Both the position numbers and the translations under genes were made by a program. DNA of 64,000 nt from Monarcha castaneiventris obscurior. Lineage: Eukaryota; Chordata; Aves; Passeriformes; Monarchidae. The DNA lies in the NCBI GenBank assembly GCA_026261815.1, contig JAMPIT010000417.1:8837501-8901500 (forward strand), written 5' to 3'. Under the pieces are notes generated by a model. That model made no database searches. It was not told the DNA's origin and saw only the letters and a list, made by a program, of their open reading frames with translations. Of the stretch, positions 50,341-63,300 are shown one piece after another (the first letter of the stretch is position 1; the number at the start of each line of letters is the position of its first letter).

Positions 50341-53300
50341 GGCCCTTTCGCTGCTCCAAGGGTTGTTGGCAGCTTTGCGTGTGTTTTCATCTGTCTCTGC
50401 CTTGCAGCCGTGCCGAAGCCTGCCTGGGCTCCCTGATCCTGATCTTCTTGTCCCAGCTCTCCACGTGCGGTATCTGGGATTATGTCCTGTCTGTATTTCG
50501 TCTTGGTGGAATGGATTTCTCTGCAAACCACGTCTTTATTTTTTACACGCCATTTGAGGTTCTCCTTACTTCTGTATCCCGAGCTTTCAGGGTTAATTGT
50601 GCTACAAAAAAATAACATTTCACAATTTCTGAGAGGAAATTTTTTTTTTTTCTTCTTCTAATATAAACCATTTCCCTTTTGTCTATGATGTTACTCTTAG
50701 TACTCCGAATGATTTTTTTTTTTTTGTTTAACATTTAAAAGATGTGTCCTGTTCACATTATCACAACTCATAAAAGCTGTTGAAGATGCAGTGTATACTT
50801 TTGGAAGGAGGTTATCCCTTCTCTTAACAAGAACTTCTGGATGTATGTTTGGTACCATCTTTGTTGTGTTGATCCTCTGCTTTGTTCCTCTGTATTTTCT
50901 TTTTTAAGCAATTACAGCAGGTGGCTGGTCCTTGGGGAAGCTTCCTTTGACCAGAGTGCTCTCTGGTCCCAATTGACAGGAGCGGATGGAGTTTCAGGTC
51001 CTCCTCCTGGCTGCACAGAGGAGTGTTTTTTCACCTCTAATTGGATCATGTAAATCGGCTCTTTCTTTGTCTGGTCCTCTTTGTCCAGAATATCCTTCTG
51101 GATTTTGACCAATAAATCAGCCTTGACAATGGATTGACTTTTCCTTTAGTAATTACACTGATATTTGAAAACTGGTGTAACTGATGAGCGAAATAGGTGT
51201 AATAATCAGAATTGCAACCAATAATTTTCCTCAAAGACTGATTTCTCTAGTAGAGGTGATAGCTAACTGATGGGAGTACAAAGTGGCAAGGGCTTTTTTT
51301 TTTTTTTTAAATCCTGTGCTGTTACAGCCTTTTGGGACTAGTATTTGATAAAGTGCTAAGGGGTCTCCAGGGTCTGACAGGTGCTGGAGAAAATAGAGCT
51401 CCCTTCCAGAGAAGAGTCCAATCCTTTCATGCCAGTGCAAATGCTGGATGCCCGAGTGGTGCACCTTTCTCCTGGGCTATGGAAAGCTTTTCTTGCTGAA
51501 TGCTGTCCCCTCAGCCAAAGTCTTTGAGAGTCGCTGGCCGCAGTTTGCAGCGGGTGGTTGTGTTGGGTGATGTGGGAGGAAGGATGTGCTGTCCTTCTTT
51601 TCCCCACTTTGGTGCTTGTGCTTGAAGCAAGGGAGTGTGCTGTTACCTCTGCAGTGGTGGCTACAGTATTGCTTGCTGTGGCTTCTCTGCAGCACGGAGC
51701 AGAGTAATTCAATGGAGAAAGATGAGCAAAACAAACCCCAGGAAAGCCTAAATCACAAATTGCATGAGCATCGACTGGCTATTGAATCAAAAAGGCTGGA
51801 AGGAAGCGAACAAAGGGTAAAGTCATCTGTTTTGTCCTTTGTACAGGCAGGAATGGAGAAGAGGTGCAGTATTCCCTGTCAACAGAGGAGAGGGGAATAT
51901 CTGAAGCAAGCTTCCTCCTATTGCTTTTAAAGTTGGATGAGTGGGAGAATGACATTGCAAAGGTGTGAAGCCTTCATGCAGCAACCTGGAGAAAGTCTAG
52001 GACTGCTCTTCCTGATTAGCACACAGGGCTTGCAAATGTGTTTTTGCTGTGGCAAAAGCATCCAGCCCCTCCAGAAGTAAATACAAGAAGTGGCAGACTG
52101 GGACTCATAAATGGTGAGGCCTACATGTAGTCAGTTGGGAAGCTAAGCCTGATTGTAATATGTGGCTTCCAGGATGCAGGAGAGCTGGAATTGCCACTGT
52201 CCAAGTGTGGTACTCCGTGCTTTTATGTTCTCTTTGTGTAGTAGAGTTCTAAGTTTTGGCGATTCTCATTCGTAGCCATTTTGGCTTCAGTAATGGCAGC
52301 AGGAGAAACAGAAAACTTTTTCTTTCTTCCCTCTTTTTTCTTCCCCCAGGAGATTTTTGACTGTTTTCAGAAGGGAGCAGATTTTGGTATTTTTCTCTCA
52401 TCTTCCTGATCTGATTGAAGAGCAGTGGGGGACAGAATTCAATGTGTAATTTGCATGTGTTCAACCCTTCTGTCCCAAATCTGTACACTGTCTTTCTGTG
52501 TGGCTGATAACAGTTTTCTCATGCAGCACTCACATCTATGTGAAATTCCAGTATCCTTTAATTTTTTTTCCTTTTTCTGCTGCTGCTTTAAAGCCTCAAG
52601 TAATCCTCCAGGCACCAGTGCTATCTTTCAATAGACTGACTGATGCAATGCTGTCTTCATGTGGGATGGGATTTGGGAGGTGCAGTTTTTCACCCAGGAG
52701 GATTACAAGCTTCATCTTGATACAAACATTTTTACACTACAGGTGGTAGTGTTGGTGCCTCAGGAGTTTGTTTTTGGCACTGGGAAGATGCACTGCAAAT
52801 TCAGCAATTCTCCTAGACCTTTCTTCATTTTTTTGTGTCAGTTTTAGAGCTGCAAAATCTCCACTGGTGTCAGTAGTTGCCTGGAAGGTTTAGGGGTCTG
52901 TTACGTTTCAGTTTTGGTCAGCTGTGTAGTGGTTTGAGGTCAGATTATGCATTACCCCCCCTGATATGTAACTATGTATAATGTAGATGCAAAAATACAC
53001 GTTTTATATACACACAACCTTATCTTCTGTGGTTATCATTTAGGTGCTTTCTTGTAATGCATTATGGAATGTGACTACTATATGAGATTTGGTTTGTTCT
53101 TTCCTATCCCCATGAGGGAAAGCAATATATATGCTCTTTCAAGATTAGTTTTTGAAGATTTTTTTGTCCACATTTTTAATGTGAAAAAAGTTTTACTTTT
53201 TTTTTTTTTTTTTTTTAAGGGGGAGAGGATTTGAAGTAAGCATGTGCCTACCACTGCTGGGAAGTGATGAAGTTTGTGGGCCACCTTGGTTTCAAGAGTC

Positions 53301-53706
53301 ATGTATTTTGTAGTATGACCTGTGTAAGTGTTCACCCTGAGACATGCTTAGCCATTTGTATGGAGAACTGCAGTGATTCAAAGCACGAAATTACACCTCC
53401 TGTTTCTGTGTGATTTGTAATGTCCTGAAGCTGAGGTCTTGTGCTGTCACTGTCATTGTGCTGAGGCGTAATGAAAGCATTACTCCAGCTGAGGGGTAAT
53501 GAAAGCATTAATCACAGAAGCCAGGTCATATTCCAGTCTGAGGTAGAGTCTCTCAGCTTTTGACTGTGTGCACATCTTGTTATTGAAGGCTGTAGTATCA
53601 GGCTGAGAAGCAGGAACGTTGCTAACGTGGATAGATAGCTCTGATGACAGAGGATGCATACTTTTAGTTTGCCTAGTAGTGAAGTCTTCTACAAGCCTCA
53701 TCTTAC
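50341..53706. other. Intronic, no gene seen
   Basis: Contains T runs at about 50640-50652, 50711-50724, 51293-51308 and 53196-53217. Open frames of about 100-115 codons around 51356-51930 overlap on both strands and lack support. Confidence 0.65.
53461..53516. repeat. 28 bp tandem duplication
   Basis: Two adjacent 28-base units, each beginning CTGAGG(C/G)GTAATGAAAG and continuing CATTA, differ at a few bases. They lie about 195 bp before the LTR. Confidence 0.85.
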
Positions 53707-53711
53707 CATTG

Positions 53712-54347
53712 TGTCTTGGGGTGACTCTGTGATGTGTATCCCCTATCACGGCTCTATGCCAAAAAATTAATTTTGTGTCTTTTCTGTGCCTTTAAACTGA
53801 GCCGGAGAGGGGCGAAAAAAAAAAACCAACCCAAACCAACTTTTCAAAGCAGTTCCCAAGGACATGGAGATAGAGACTCCTCTGCCTTCTTCCCGGCTGC
53901 GGTAGCATGGAGGGAGCACCCTGCCTATTTCTTCAGCCAGCTCTCGGGGCTTTTTTTCCCTTTTTCTCCAGCACGTTTCTTGGGACTTCGGCTTTTTTTT
54001 CCCTTTTTTTTCTCTTCTGGACTGTTTCTACAACACTAGAACACATCGGGAGAACTTTTCTTCAGGCCCGGAGGGGGCCTAAGGCCACCCCCCATGCCAG
54101 CTCTGACAAGGAGGGACCACACGTACAAGAGGACTCTAATTTCTTCCCAGGTTTTCTCACTATAGTGAAGGGTTTTACTATTTAGCATTATTATCCTTCT
54201 CTTGTGTGTTTGTTAATAAATGGGTTTTATCTCTTTCACTTTCCTTCAAGGAATTTTTTTTTCCCCCGAACCTGGTGGGGGAGAGGGTGGTTGTAACCTG
54301 TTTTTCTCTCAGAGGATATATTGCTAGATTTTGGCCAAACAGGCACA
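53712..54347 (+). mobile_element. Solo LTR with 5 bp target duplication (ERVL-like)
   Basis: It begins TGTCTTGGGGTGACTCTGTG and ends GGCCAAACAGGCACA, giving the canonical TG...CA ends over 636 bp. A perfect 5 bp repeat CATTG flanks it (53707-53711 and 54348-54352). A poly(A) signal AATAAA lies at 54215-54220 within the LTR. A 5 bp duplication fits ERVL/class III elements, and the start resembles passerine LTRs I know. No viral coding region remains. Confidence 0.85.
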
Positions 54348-54352
54348 CATTG

Positions 54353-57300
54353 ACATTCTCCCCAGAATCTGTTCTGCAGTTGGTCTTTTCAAATCCGTGG
54401 CATCTGTTTGTGACATTGGTAGATGGGCCTGTAGCTAAGAGCAGTGCTTTCTGTCTGGAAGTCATGGAGGTCATAAATATGAAGCACTGAAACAGAACAG
54501 ATCTGTGTGTGCTTTTACAATTTCACTGGGGAAAAAGGTATTAGCATCTGTTTTTGTAGGTCTTCTCCAATTACTGATCTGAAAAATAGCTACCAAGTGT
54601 TCATAGTTTTAATTGATAAAAATGCCTTTTCCCTCCTGGATTCTCACAGCTCTGGACATAATTAATGGACTAAGCATGACAGCTTGGTTTTGGGTACTCA
54701 TTCCTACTATCCTTAGAGCATCACTTTGCTCATGAAAACTCATTTAAGCAGCTCCAGTCTCTGGTAAAGCAGCAGCAGACTTGAGTTGCTCCTTGCTTTT
54801 GTGGGAGAAAGGAGCAGCATATGAGCCAGCATCACCAGCATCATCTGGTTAGGCCATACAGTGCTGGAGATGTTTTGGCATGAGGAAGGGAAGCCATGAA
54901 ATGTGATGACACCATGACTTTCTTCTGCTGCTTCAGATGATTGCTTGATGTTTCTGATGATCAGTTCTTCAAGGGAACAAAAATTCTGAATCATAAAGCA
55001 TTGTTATAGATGCCTGTGTAAAAGGCTCTGAAATGCATGGAGGTCAAGGACTGGTAGTTTCTAAGGAGGAGTCTTGTCAGTGAAGTTCTCATTGCTGCAG
55101 TGGGTTTAAGCTGACAGGAAACTATGCTTTCATGGAAGGAGAAGCCCTGCCTTCTCCCTGACTCCAGCCATGTGGTCATACATCCTCCCATGTACAGGTG
55201 TTAGGGATTACGTGGCCTGGAGCAACCACCTTTGTTCGTGAATCTAATCCTTCTCCTTTTTGAGGGATTAGTTTCCAGGAGGATCAGCAAGCTGATCTGA
55301 CTTGCAGTTTTCTTCTGTGATCCCTACTGTGCATGCAAGAGGTGAAGTAGGGATGCACACTTGGGAACAGGAGAGGAAAAAAACCAGAGCAATTCACTTT
55401 GTTGGTACAGTGATTTTTGAGGTTGGCTTAATCTGGCTGTAAAACCCATACTCTTAAAAGGTTTGTATCACTGTCTAGCTCAAGGGAGTTTGAGGTTTAA
55501 TCCCTTTATACTTGGGCCGAGCAATGTGCAGAAGGAAGGAGCAAGTAGAACTGAATTTATAGGGCTGCAACTGTCTAGAGCTTTGACTAAAAAATGTTGG
55601 CTATATTTATAAAGGAACCTTGAGAAATAAAACAAAAAAAGCAAATGGTGCTTTGGCAGAGTTTTAAGATTTGACTGGCCCTCTGCTCTGCTATTTGCCA
55701 CAGTGCCTTAGGTCTGCTCCAGCACAGAGGTTTGCTGCACTGCCAGTTTCTCTGTACCTAATTTAAGATGTTTGTGTGTTCAGTGGGAGGGTGGCTCCCT
55801 TTTTTGTTTCCTTCATCTGAATGTGCTGCATAGGAAGATACATGATGCTGTAATTTCAGGAGCCCAGTGCTTTTAGATCTCTTTTGTTCTGCATTTCATC
55901 TGTGGGCTCAGGGAGGGAAATGTTACTTCTTAATGCAAAGAAGTCTCCAGGGATTGCACACAGGAGAGGTTTTAAGACTAAATTGTGAAGCAAACAAGCT
56001 TTAGGTGAATGTGCTGTGACAATCCCAGCCCACACATGCACACTTACAAACCAAGCGGTAATTTCAATTCCATTTTAAAGTTGGAGGAATTGTAATGCTA
56101 TCGCCTTCCTAAAAGCTTTTTGAAAAATGGTGATGAGGTGGGGGAGATGCAGGCGAGTGCCCCACGGAAGGCAAGGTGCTCAGAACTTGTGGATTATACA
56201 CTCCATATGCAGCAGCTGGGTGATTGCTCTGGCCACGCCATGGTGTTTGCTCCCTTTTGCCCGGAGGGACCATAGCAGGGGACATGGCGAAGGGGGGCTG
56301 TGGTTGTAGCTGCGGGAGGCTGGAATGGGAAGCAGTCAGGGGGCAGAGGGTACAAATCCTCGAGGAACTAGTTTGGGTTAGTTCCACCGCCTTGTTTACT
56401 ACATTGTCTTGCAGGCGGGGAAGGGAGGGGGCTTTGATGCTTTTGTGTGGTGCTGGCAGGAATGTACAATCCGGGGGTTTTGAGACCTCCTGGAGGGGGG
56501 CGTGGGTCTTTTTCCAGTGGCTTCAGACTATCCATAAAGACAATAGGGTGGAACTGAGGCTCTCTGAGGAGTTTGTATGCTGTTCCTGAGGACTTCCTGG
56601 GCTTTAACTAAACCTAAAGCCTGTAAAAAGAGAGAAACGCATTGGAGGCATGTAGGATGCTGCAGGGAAGAACTGTGTCTGTCTCCGGCCTGTTTGACAG
56701 ACCCAGGTCTTGCAGTCTCCCAGGTTCCTGGGGTGCAGCAGTCTGGGGTTTTAATACTGCAGTCACCACAAAGATCTCTGGCACCTGTCTTGACCTTTCA
56801 CAGGCCCAATTTCTTCCTATGACCTTGTGCTGTTTAATTGCAATCTTATTTTTATTGTTGATGGCTGTATTTAAACGCAGGATGTATAAGAATATCCAAT
56901 ACCTGATACTGCTGGAAGTCTCTCACTTCGTTTTTCCATTAATAGGTAAAGTTCTTGGTCCTTCTGGGCAGAATATAAGCAGCAGCAGCTATTCTCTTTT
57001 AAGCAGGGCTAGCATTCCCATCTGGACCAAAATGAAGAATTCAGACCACTTGTAGATAACCTCTCTGGTTAATTTTGCTCTCCACAGTAGCATGATCTTT
57101 CTTAGAAAAGTCTTCAGAGAGGCTTGCCTTGCTTCCGTGTGCAATGTGCAATGAAATGGAAACAGTAACTTCCTGTGAATGTTGGGTTTTGTCCCCATAA
57201 CAGAGTTGGATGGTGTTTTGTTTTGAATCTTTTTCTCTTTGCAGAGCACTCTCCCAACTTTTTGTTCCTTTTTTGTAAAATTGTGAAACAAAGGTCTTAC

Positions 57301-60300
57301 TGAAAATCCTCAAAACTATTCCAGAGAGGAGGTGCTCCTCCTCTGTCAGGGAAGGAGATCCTTTGATAAATGTTCCTTTTCTCCTTGTTGTAGCTGTGAC
57401 CATTGTTTGCATGGGAGCAGTTCATCCCTCCTGCATAAGTTACTTGGCTAGGTTGGGACATCAGCTGTAGCCTGCCATCCTGTGCAGTTTGTCTAGGCTG
57501 GGTATTTCTGGTAGCTTACGCAGGATTTCTCTCTTTTCATGTGCTGTGCAGCAGGGAGGTGTGACCACAGCTACCATGCAGGTATCTCAGGGCAGTCATG
57601 TTTAGCAAGAGCTTTGCATGAGCAGTGAGGGAGTTTGTGTAACACAAGTGGATTCCAAGGAGTCTTTGGTTAATGGCTTAGAAAACCTGTTGTTTTAAGA
57701 GTTTTAAAAAAATTATTATTTTTATAAATTGCACTCTGGTTATAGAGAGCTTTGGCATGTGGCCACATCCCATTCTGCCTGTTTGTGGCCCATAAGAAGG
57801 TGGCAGTCAGCTACACGGTGGATGTAAAAAGAAAGGCAAAGATGTGTTTTCTATAGAGGAATAGCATTGTGTTATAGCGGAAATCACTCATTACTTTTCG
57901 TATGGATTGCTTAATTGGGATGTTGAAAGGTTAGCTTTGATTTTGTTTTGATACTTCTCTACATTTTTGTAAGCAAATGTGTAGTGCTCTGGTGTCTAAT
58001 TAGAAGAAAAACCCTGAAAAATGCTGATGTGTGTGGGAGAGATGAATAAAGGTAAAGCAAAGAGGGAAGGGGAAAAGCAGGCTTTATTTCCTCGTGGAGA
58101 TAGCAACCCTTGCAAGGGGAGTAACCCTCTAATAAACTGTTACATGAGGATTTATTCTGGTAAAATTAAACAGTCATGACCTCTACTTTTCCCTTTTAAA
58201 ATACTAGTGAATGGCACTTTGGAGACAGACACCCTCTTTGTCTTCAGAACATGTGCTGAGGCACTAAGAGGCTGTTCCCTTATCAGGAGCCTGTCAGGGG
58301 TTGAAATGGCTGAATCAGTCTCTGCTGCCCTTCTGATCCTTGGTACCTCTGAGGCAGTAGGGGAGCCATCACCATGATGATGTGCTTTGCATCATGGTCT
58401 TTCTGTCCTCTAAAGAACAGAATTAAATCTTTTGTGTCTGTCTGGAATATTTGTCTCTGCTGGAGTGGGTTCTCTCACATCCATGTGCTGATTTATGGCA
58501 GAGGAATGGGAGGTTCCAAGGGCCAGAATTCAGGGTACCCATGAATGTGCACAGCTCCCATGTGGTTTGGGGATGTCCTAGCTGCAGAATGACTCGCTGT
58601 CCGTATTTCCCCCAAGCTGATCATATTGGATGCAATTAGTGCCCTGGATACTCTTTGGGATGCACTTTGGGGTGCCCCTCGTAAGCAGAGGGAGCTGCCA
58701 TGCTGTGCAAGCAAGCACGAGAGGGGGTGCATTCCCTTTTAGAGATGCCCTTTTGTTCCCTGCTGTTGCAGGGAGAGGAGCTTTCCAGGAGGGGGATGAA
58801 GAGGCCAGACTTAATGGTCTTAAGAGTGGATTTATTATTTTTTTTTTCTATTTTGTGAAGGAAGGCCTGGGAGTTGTTTCTCTCTAACCGTTTCCAGATG
58901 GTGCTGCTGGAACACAAAGATTTCTAGTGTGTTTGGGATGGCGGCTCTGAGACCCCCAGCCCCCCAGCGCTTCCTGTGCAGCTCCACAATCCTGCAGGCT
59001 TAATCAGAAACAGTCCTGGCTGCTGGGGCAGGCTGCCCCAAGCCCTCTGCTTTCTCCCTCCTCCAGGCTTTTTAACCCCTTGCTGTTACATCTCCGGCCC
59101 ATCAGCCTGCCCACCTCACTTCCCTCCTTTCTCAAGCTGGCTGTGGGCACTTGCAGTGTTCCAGAGATGAAACTGCATTTGGCTAGACTGCTTGAACAAT
59201 TTATGTCTTTGGGGAAAGGGAAGATGGTTTGCAATGTGAACCTGGGAAAATAATTTCTGTAGCTATGTAGGGCAGCTTATGCAATCAGGCCAGTGTGTCC
59301 AGGGCACAGAAAATTTCTCTTGCACCTATTTGCCTACAGCACTTAGTATACAGTATGATTTTGTCAGTCGTCTGCTGTTGAGCCTCTATCTCTTTTTTGT
59401 GCCAATTTCCCTAAGAGCAAGGCAGATTTAATTTTTATATCACAGCCTCTTCACACCCAGCTGACAAATTAGCTTCACCTTTTTTCTTCTGAAGGTAATA
59501 TGACAACTATAATTTCGTTCTGCAAAGTAGGAGTACTCTTGTTTCTTTTAAGCCTTTGAGCAACAGCCTGTGAATGTTTGTAAAACTGGCCAAGAAGCTT
59601 GTGATCAACTGACTTTCCTTCTGGATCTGTGGTGTCATCTCCCTCATCCTGTTGTGTCCTGTATTCTCCATCCTGTTTTTTAAGAAAACAGAACACTGAA
59701 GCCATCTACTAAGGCAAAACTCTGTAGGCCTCTTCACCTTGTAAAAGCTTGTAGCCATCATGTTTGAGCAAGCCAGATTTTCATGCCATGAGCATGTTGC
59801 CCTGTAATGAATTGGCTTAGTGTAAATTACACGTGAAATACTTCCTCAGCCCCATGTAACAATTATGGCATCCAAAGGTGCCCTCAGTGCTGGATTTTAG
59901 AGCTTTGTTATGAGCCCTATCCTGTTTGTGTTTGAGTAAGAGTATAAATGAAGATGAACTGCCATTTTAAAATGCTTCTGCTTAGTAAAAGAGGAGGGAA
60001 ATCAATATTCTGTGCTATTGACTTCTGTGCATGCAGAGTGTCCTTGTATTTGCTGGATCACAGACGTCACACTGTGCACAGTATTCCCAGGGGCTTTAAC
60101 TTGCACTGGATCTATTGTTGCCACCATAGGTCATGGACCAGCAGAATCAGACTGTGTTTTCTTTATGCCTGGAGCAGTATGAGGATGCTACCATATGTAG
60201 TCCAAAGACAGTGTGTTTTACACATTTAAATTACACTAAATTAATGAAATCTCATCTCTTTGAGAAGCTGAAAACATCCCTTGGCTGATCTGGAACATGA

Positions 60301-63300
60301 AAAACCTAGCTGGGGAAGGAAAGGCTGCTTCTGACCAGAGAGCTACTTCTATTATTTGGAAAAAAAAAAAAGTCAGGGAAGAATCAGCATTGTTATAAAG
60401 AACATGTGTAAAATATTTCAATTTAGGTGTGGAAGTGCTTTTTGTGTATGAAAATCTCCCTTCTCTGCTGCATTAGACATCTGTACTGTAACTCTACACA
60501 GACACTGTCAGCTTAAAGCCTGAGTATGCATTTGTAAACTTGCCGCATTGTGAATATTTTAACAGACCTGAAAGTTTAAATACCACCTTTCTGTGTGGTT
60601 TGGTCAGAAGTGTATTTGTCTGTATTCCATTCTGCAGCCTCTGCTATGCCAATCAGTTATTCTTCCTATTGTATACATATGGTTTCACATAAAAGAAGTG
60701 TCAGGAGATTGGAGTTAAGAAAATATGTATTTCAAAATACAGAAAATTGCACTGGCACGTTTGGGTGGCATCACTGGGGCTCTATTCAACAGGGATGCAG
60801 CCATCCCAAAGTTGCCCTGTTCTGTCTGACCACCTTGTGGGCTTCCCTAGCTGACTGCTCCAGACTGTTCAAACTCTGGTCAGGGCAGGGGACTATTTTT
60901 GTTAATCTGACATCACTTTCCTTTCTTGTCTTTACTGTGTCACTGGGCTTCCCGCCCGGGGAGCCTGTGGCAGGCCTGGCCTCTCTCCAGCTGGGCTCTG
61001 CCGGGGTCCTGCCCCTTCCTGTTGGCCAGGCAGCAGACCTGCGGTCCCACAGCAGGCTGTGGGCTCTGTGGGGCTGTGGGTACCGTGTCCCTGCTGCAGA
61101 GCTGGGTGTCCAGCTTTGTGGAGCTGTGAGGCTGGAGCGGACACGCAGGGCAGGGCCTCCCTGATGCCGTGGGGCTGCAGTGGCTGCAGGCGGAGAGCTG
61201 CGTTCCCTGGAGCCCTCTGAGGCACCAGGGACATGGCAGCCCGGGAGCTCTGCTGCCCCTCCTGTCCTACATCGTACTGGCTCCTGTGGAAAGCACGGTG
61301 TTTTTAGGATATGGGGAAGCCTGGAGCGGGGTGGGGGGGGAGCCTGGGCCGGAGGCTGCTGTCGCTGCAGCAACGGGGCCAGAATTCCAGGAAGGAAGAG
61401 GGGCCGGATGTGCCTCTATCCTGGCCTCTACTAGGCTCCAGTGCAGGGAGCCCGTGGGCGCTTCTCTGCTCCCATGGGCACAGCCGCCAGCATCAGGGCT
61501 CCCCAACCCTCCTCTGGCAGCTGCACCCCTGCTTTGCTGTCCCTCAAGAAGTGGCCTCAGTCATTGGGGCGGGTGTCGGAAGCCAGGGCTGTGCTAGCCA
61601 GCGTTCTTCCCATCCATCAAGGGCAGCCGTGCGCAGTGTACTTGGTGTGGTGACTTTTATTAAAATCTCAAGCTTGTAGTCCCCAAATACACTTAAAAAA
61701 AAAAAAGGGTGGGTGAGTGAGGAGTGGGTGAAAAATAAAATGTAAGTCCTGCTACTTGCATCCAGCAAATTGTACAGGTTGTTGATGTCGGGGCACTAAC
61801 AAGGAAGCAAATAAGTCTTTGCTAGATGATGTCTGCACACGTGGAAAACAGCCAAAGCTGTGAAGCAAGTTTAATTGAAAGTGAAGACAGCTGAAGGGAA
61901 GCGTCCCATACTATAGACACAGTTATTGGTGCTGCAGAGTGATTAGCAAGAGCTGTATATCAAATTAGGGTAAGTATCGAGGGAGAAGGGTGACATTAAG
62001 ATCCATTTAAAAACTACTTAGTTCAGTTTTTCATTAATAATTGGTAATTCGCCCTTAGATGCTACTTTCCCCATTAATTTTATCCAAAGACAATTTGGGG
62101 TAGGAGACAGCACACGCAATTGAGAATGCATCAGATACACTTGGACAAAGAAATGGTTATTTCCTTTTTGTTTATATGCAATAATATGTGCAAGTAAGGG
62201 TCCGATGGAGAATTGCCTGTTTTCTTAGCAACTGATAATAAGATCAAGGCATTTACAGTTTTAGCAGTGCTCTGCCACCGTTAAATACTAAAAAGCCTTT
62301 TTCAAGACAATCCCCCCACCCACCCCGCCTTTCCCTAGCACGGGGTTTCTGTCTTTCCTGTATGCAAGAAGTAAGACAAAAAAGATGGTGAAACCACTGG
62401 GCTGTGACGAACAGAACTGGGATTTCTGTCTGGCTCACAATCTTCACTTTTTCGCAACTGTCACTTTCAGATTAATAGCTTTGTAGCCAGTGTTTTGAGC
62501 CTTTTTTTTTTTTATTATTATTGTGAACATCTTATTCACTGTGTTCTAAAAAAGCGGCTTCTGTTTGTCTAGTACAAGTCTCTGATAAATGTGTAGCTTG
62601 TGCTATCTCATCACTTCAAAATTCCATTTTGCTTTCGGGAGGAACAAGTAATTTCTTGTTGGCTTTATTTCGTTGCTCTGTGTAGTCCAAGGATTTCTGG
62701 CTTTCTGGTGCAGGGACTCTCCCTTGTCACTTCTGTCCAAGCCACCAGGCTGCTGCAACACCCGTAGCTGTTGGGGGCAGCCAGAGCAGGGACAGAAGAG
62801 CTGTTCCTGTGAGTTTTGCTGCTGCTGTTCAGAACCCAGCAGGTGGCTGTGGAACTTGAAAGGACTACATTAACTTCATTCCACTTATCCTGGCATTGTC
62901 AGGAAAGCAGGAATGCTGCAGATCCAGGGAAGAGATTGCTTGGTCATGTTTCTGAGGTTATCTTTGCAATGGAAAGGACTCAACACCTCAAGCTGAAGCT
63001 TGGATTCAGCAGGAATTTTCCAGCTGGGGAAATGTGGGTGAACTCACTAAGTTGACGGTTCCTACCAGCAAAGTTTTAATCTGCCGACTTTAGGTTTAAT
63101 TTGCCTGTCAGGAAACAGTTGCTGATCAAGCCTCAGTGATTGTTGCATCTGGCAAAACGGCAAGTTGTGATGTAAACTGGATTCTGGGGTCAGGTTAGTC
63201 TAAAAATAGGATTATTGCCTTTTTAAGCTAAAATTTTGTTTTAATTTTAAGAAAAGGTTGGAAGGACTTTCAGACCTTCCATTATGTGTTAGAGCTGTGA

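Noticed and set aside
51586..51930. Open frame containing MEKDEQNKPQ, considered as the RBFOX alternative first exon that starts MEKKKMVTQ
   Set aside because: Only the first three residues agree, and no donor follows at the right place.
60595..61373. Overlapping 189- and 195-codon frames on opposite strands
   Set aside because: Shadow frames of a GC-rich segment; neither resembles a known protein.
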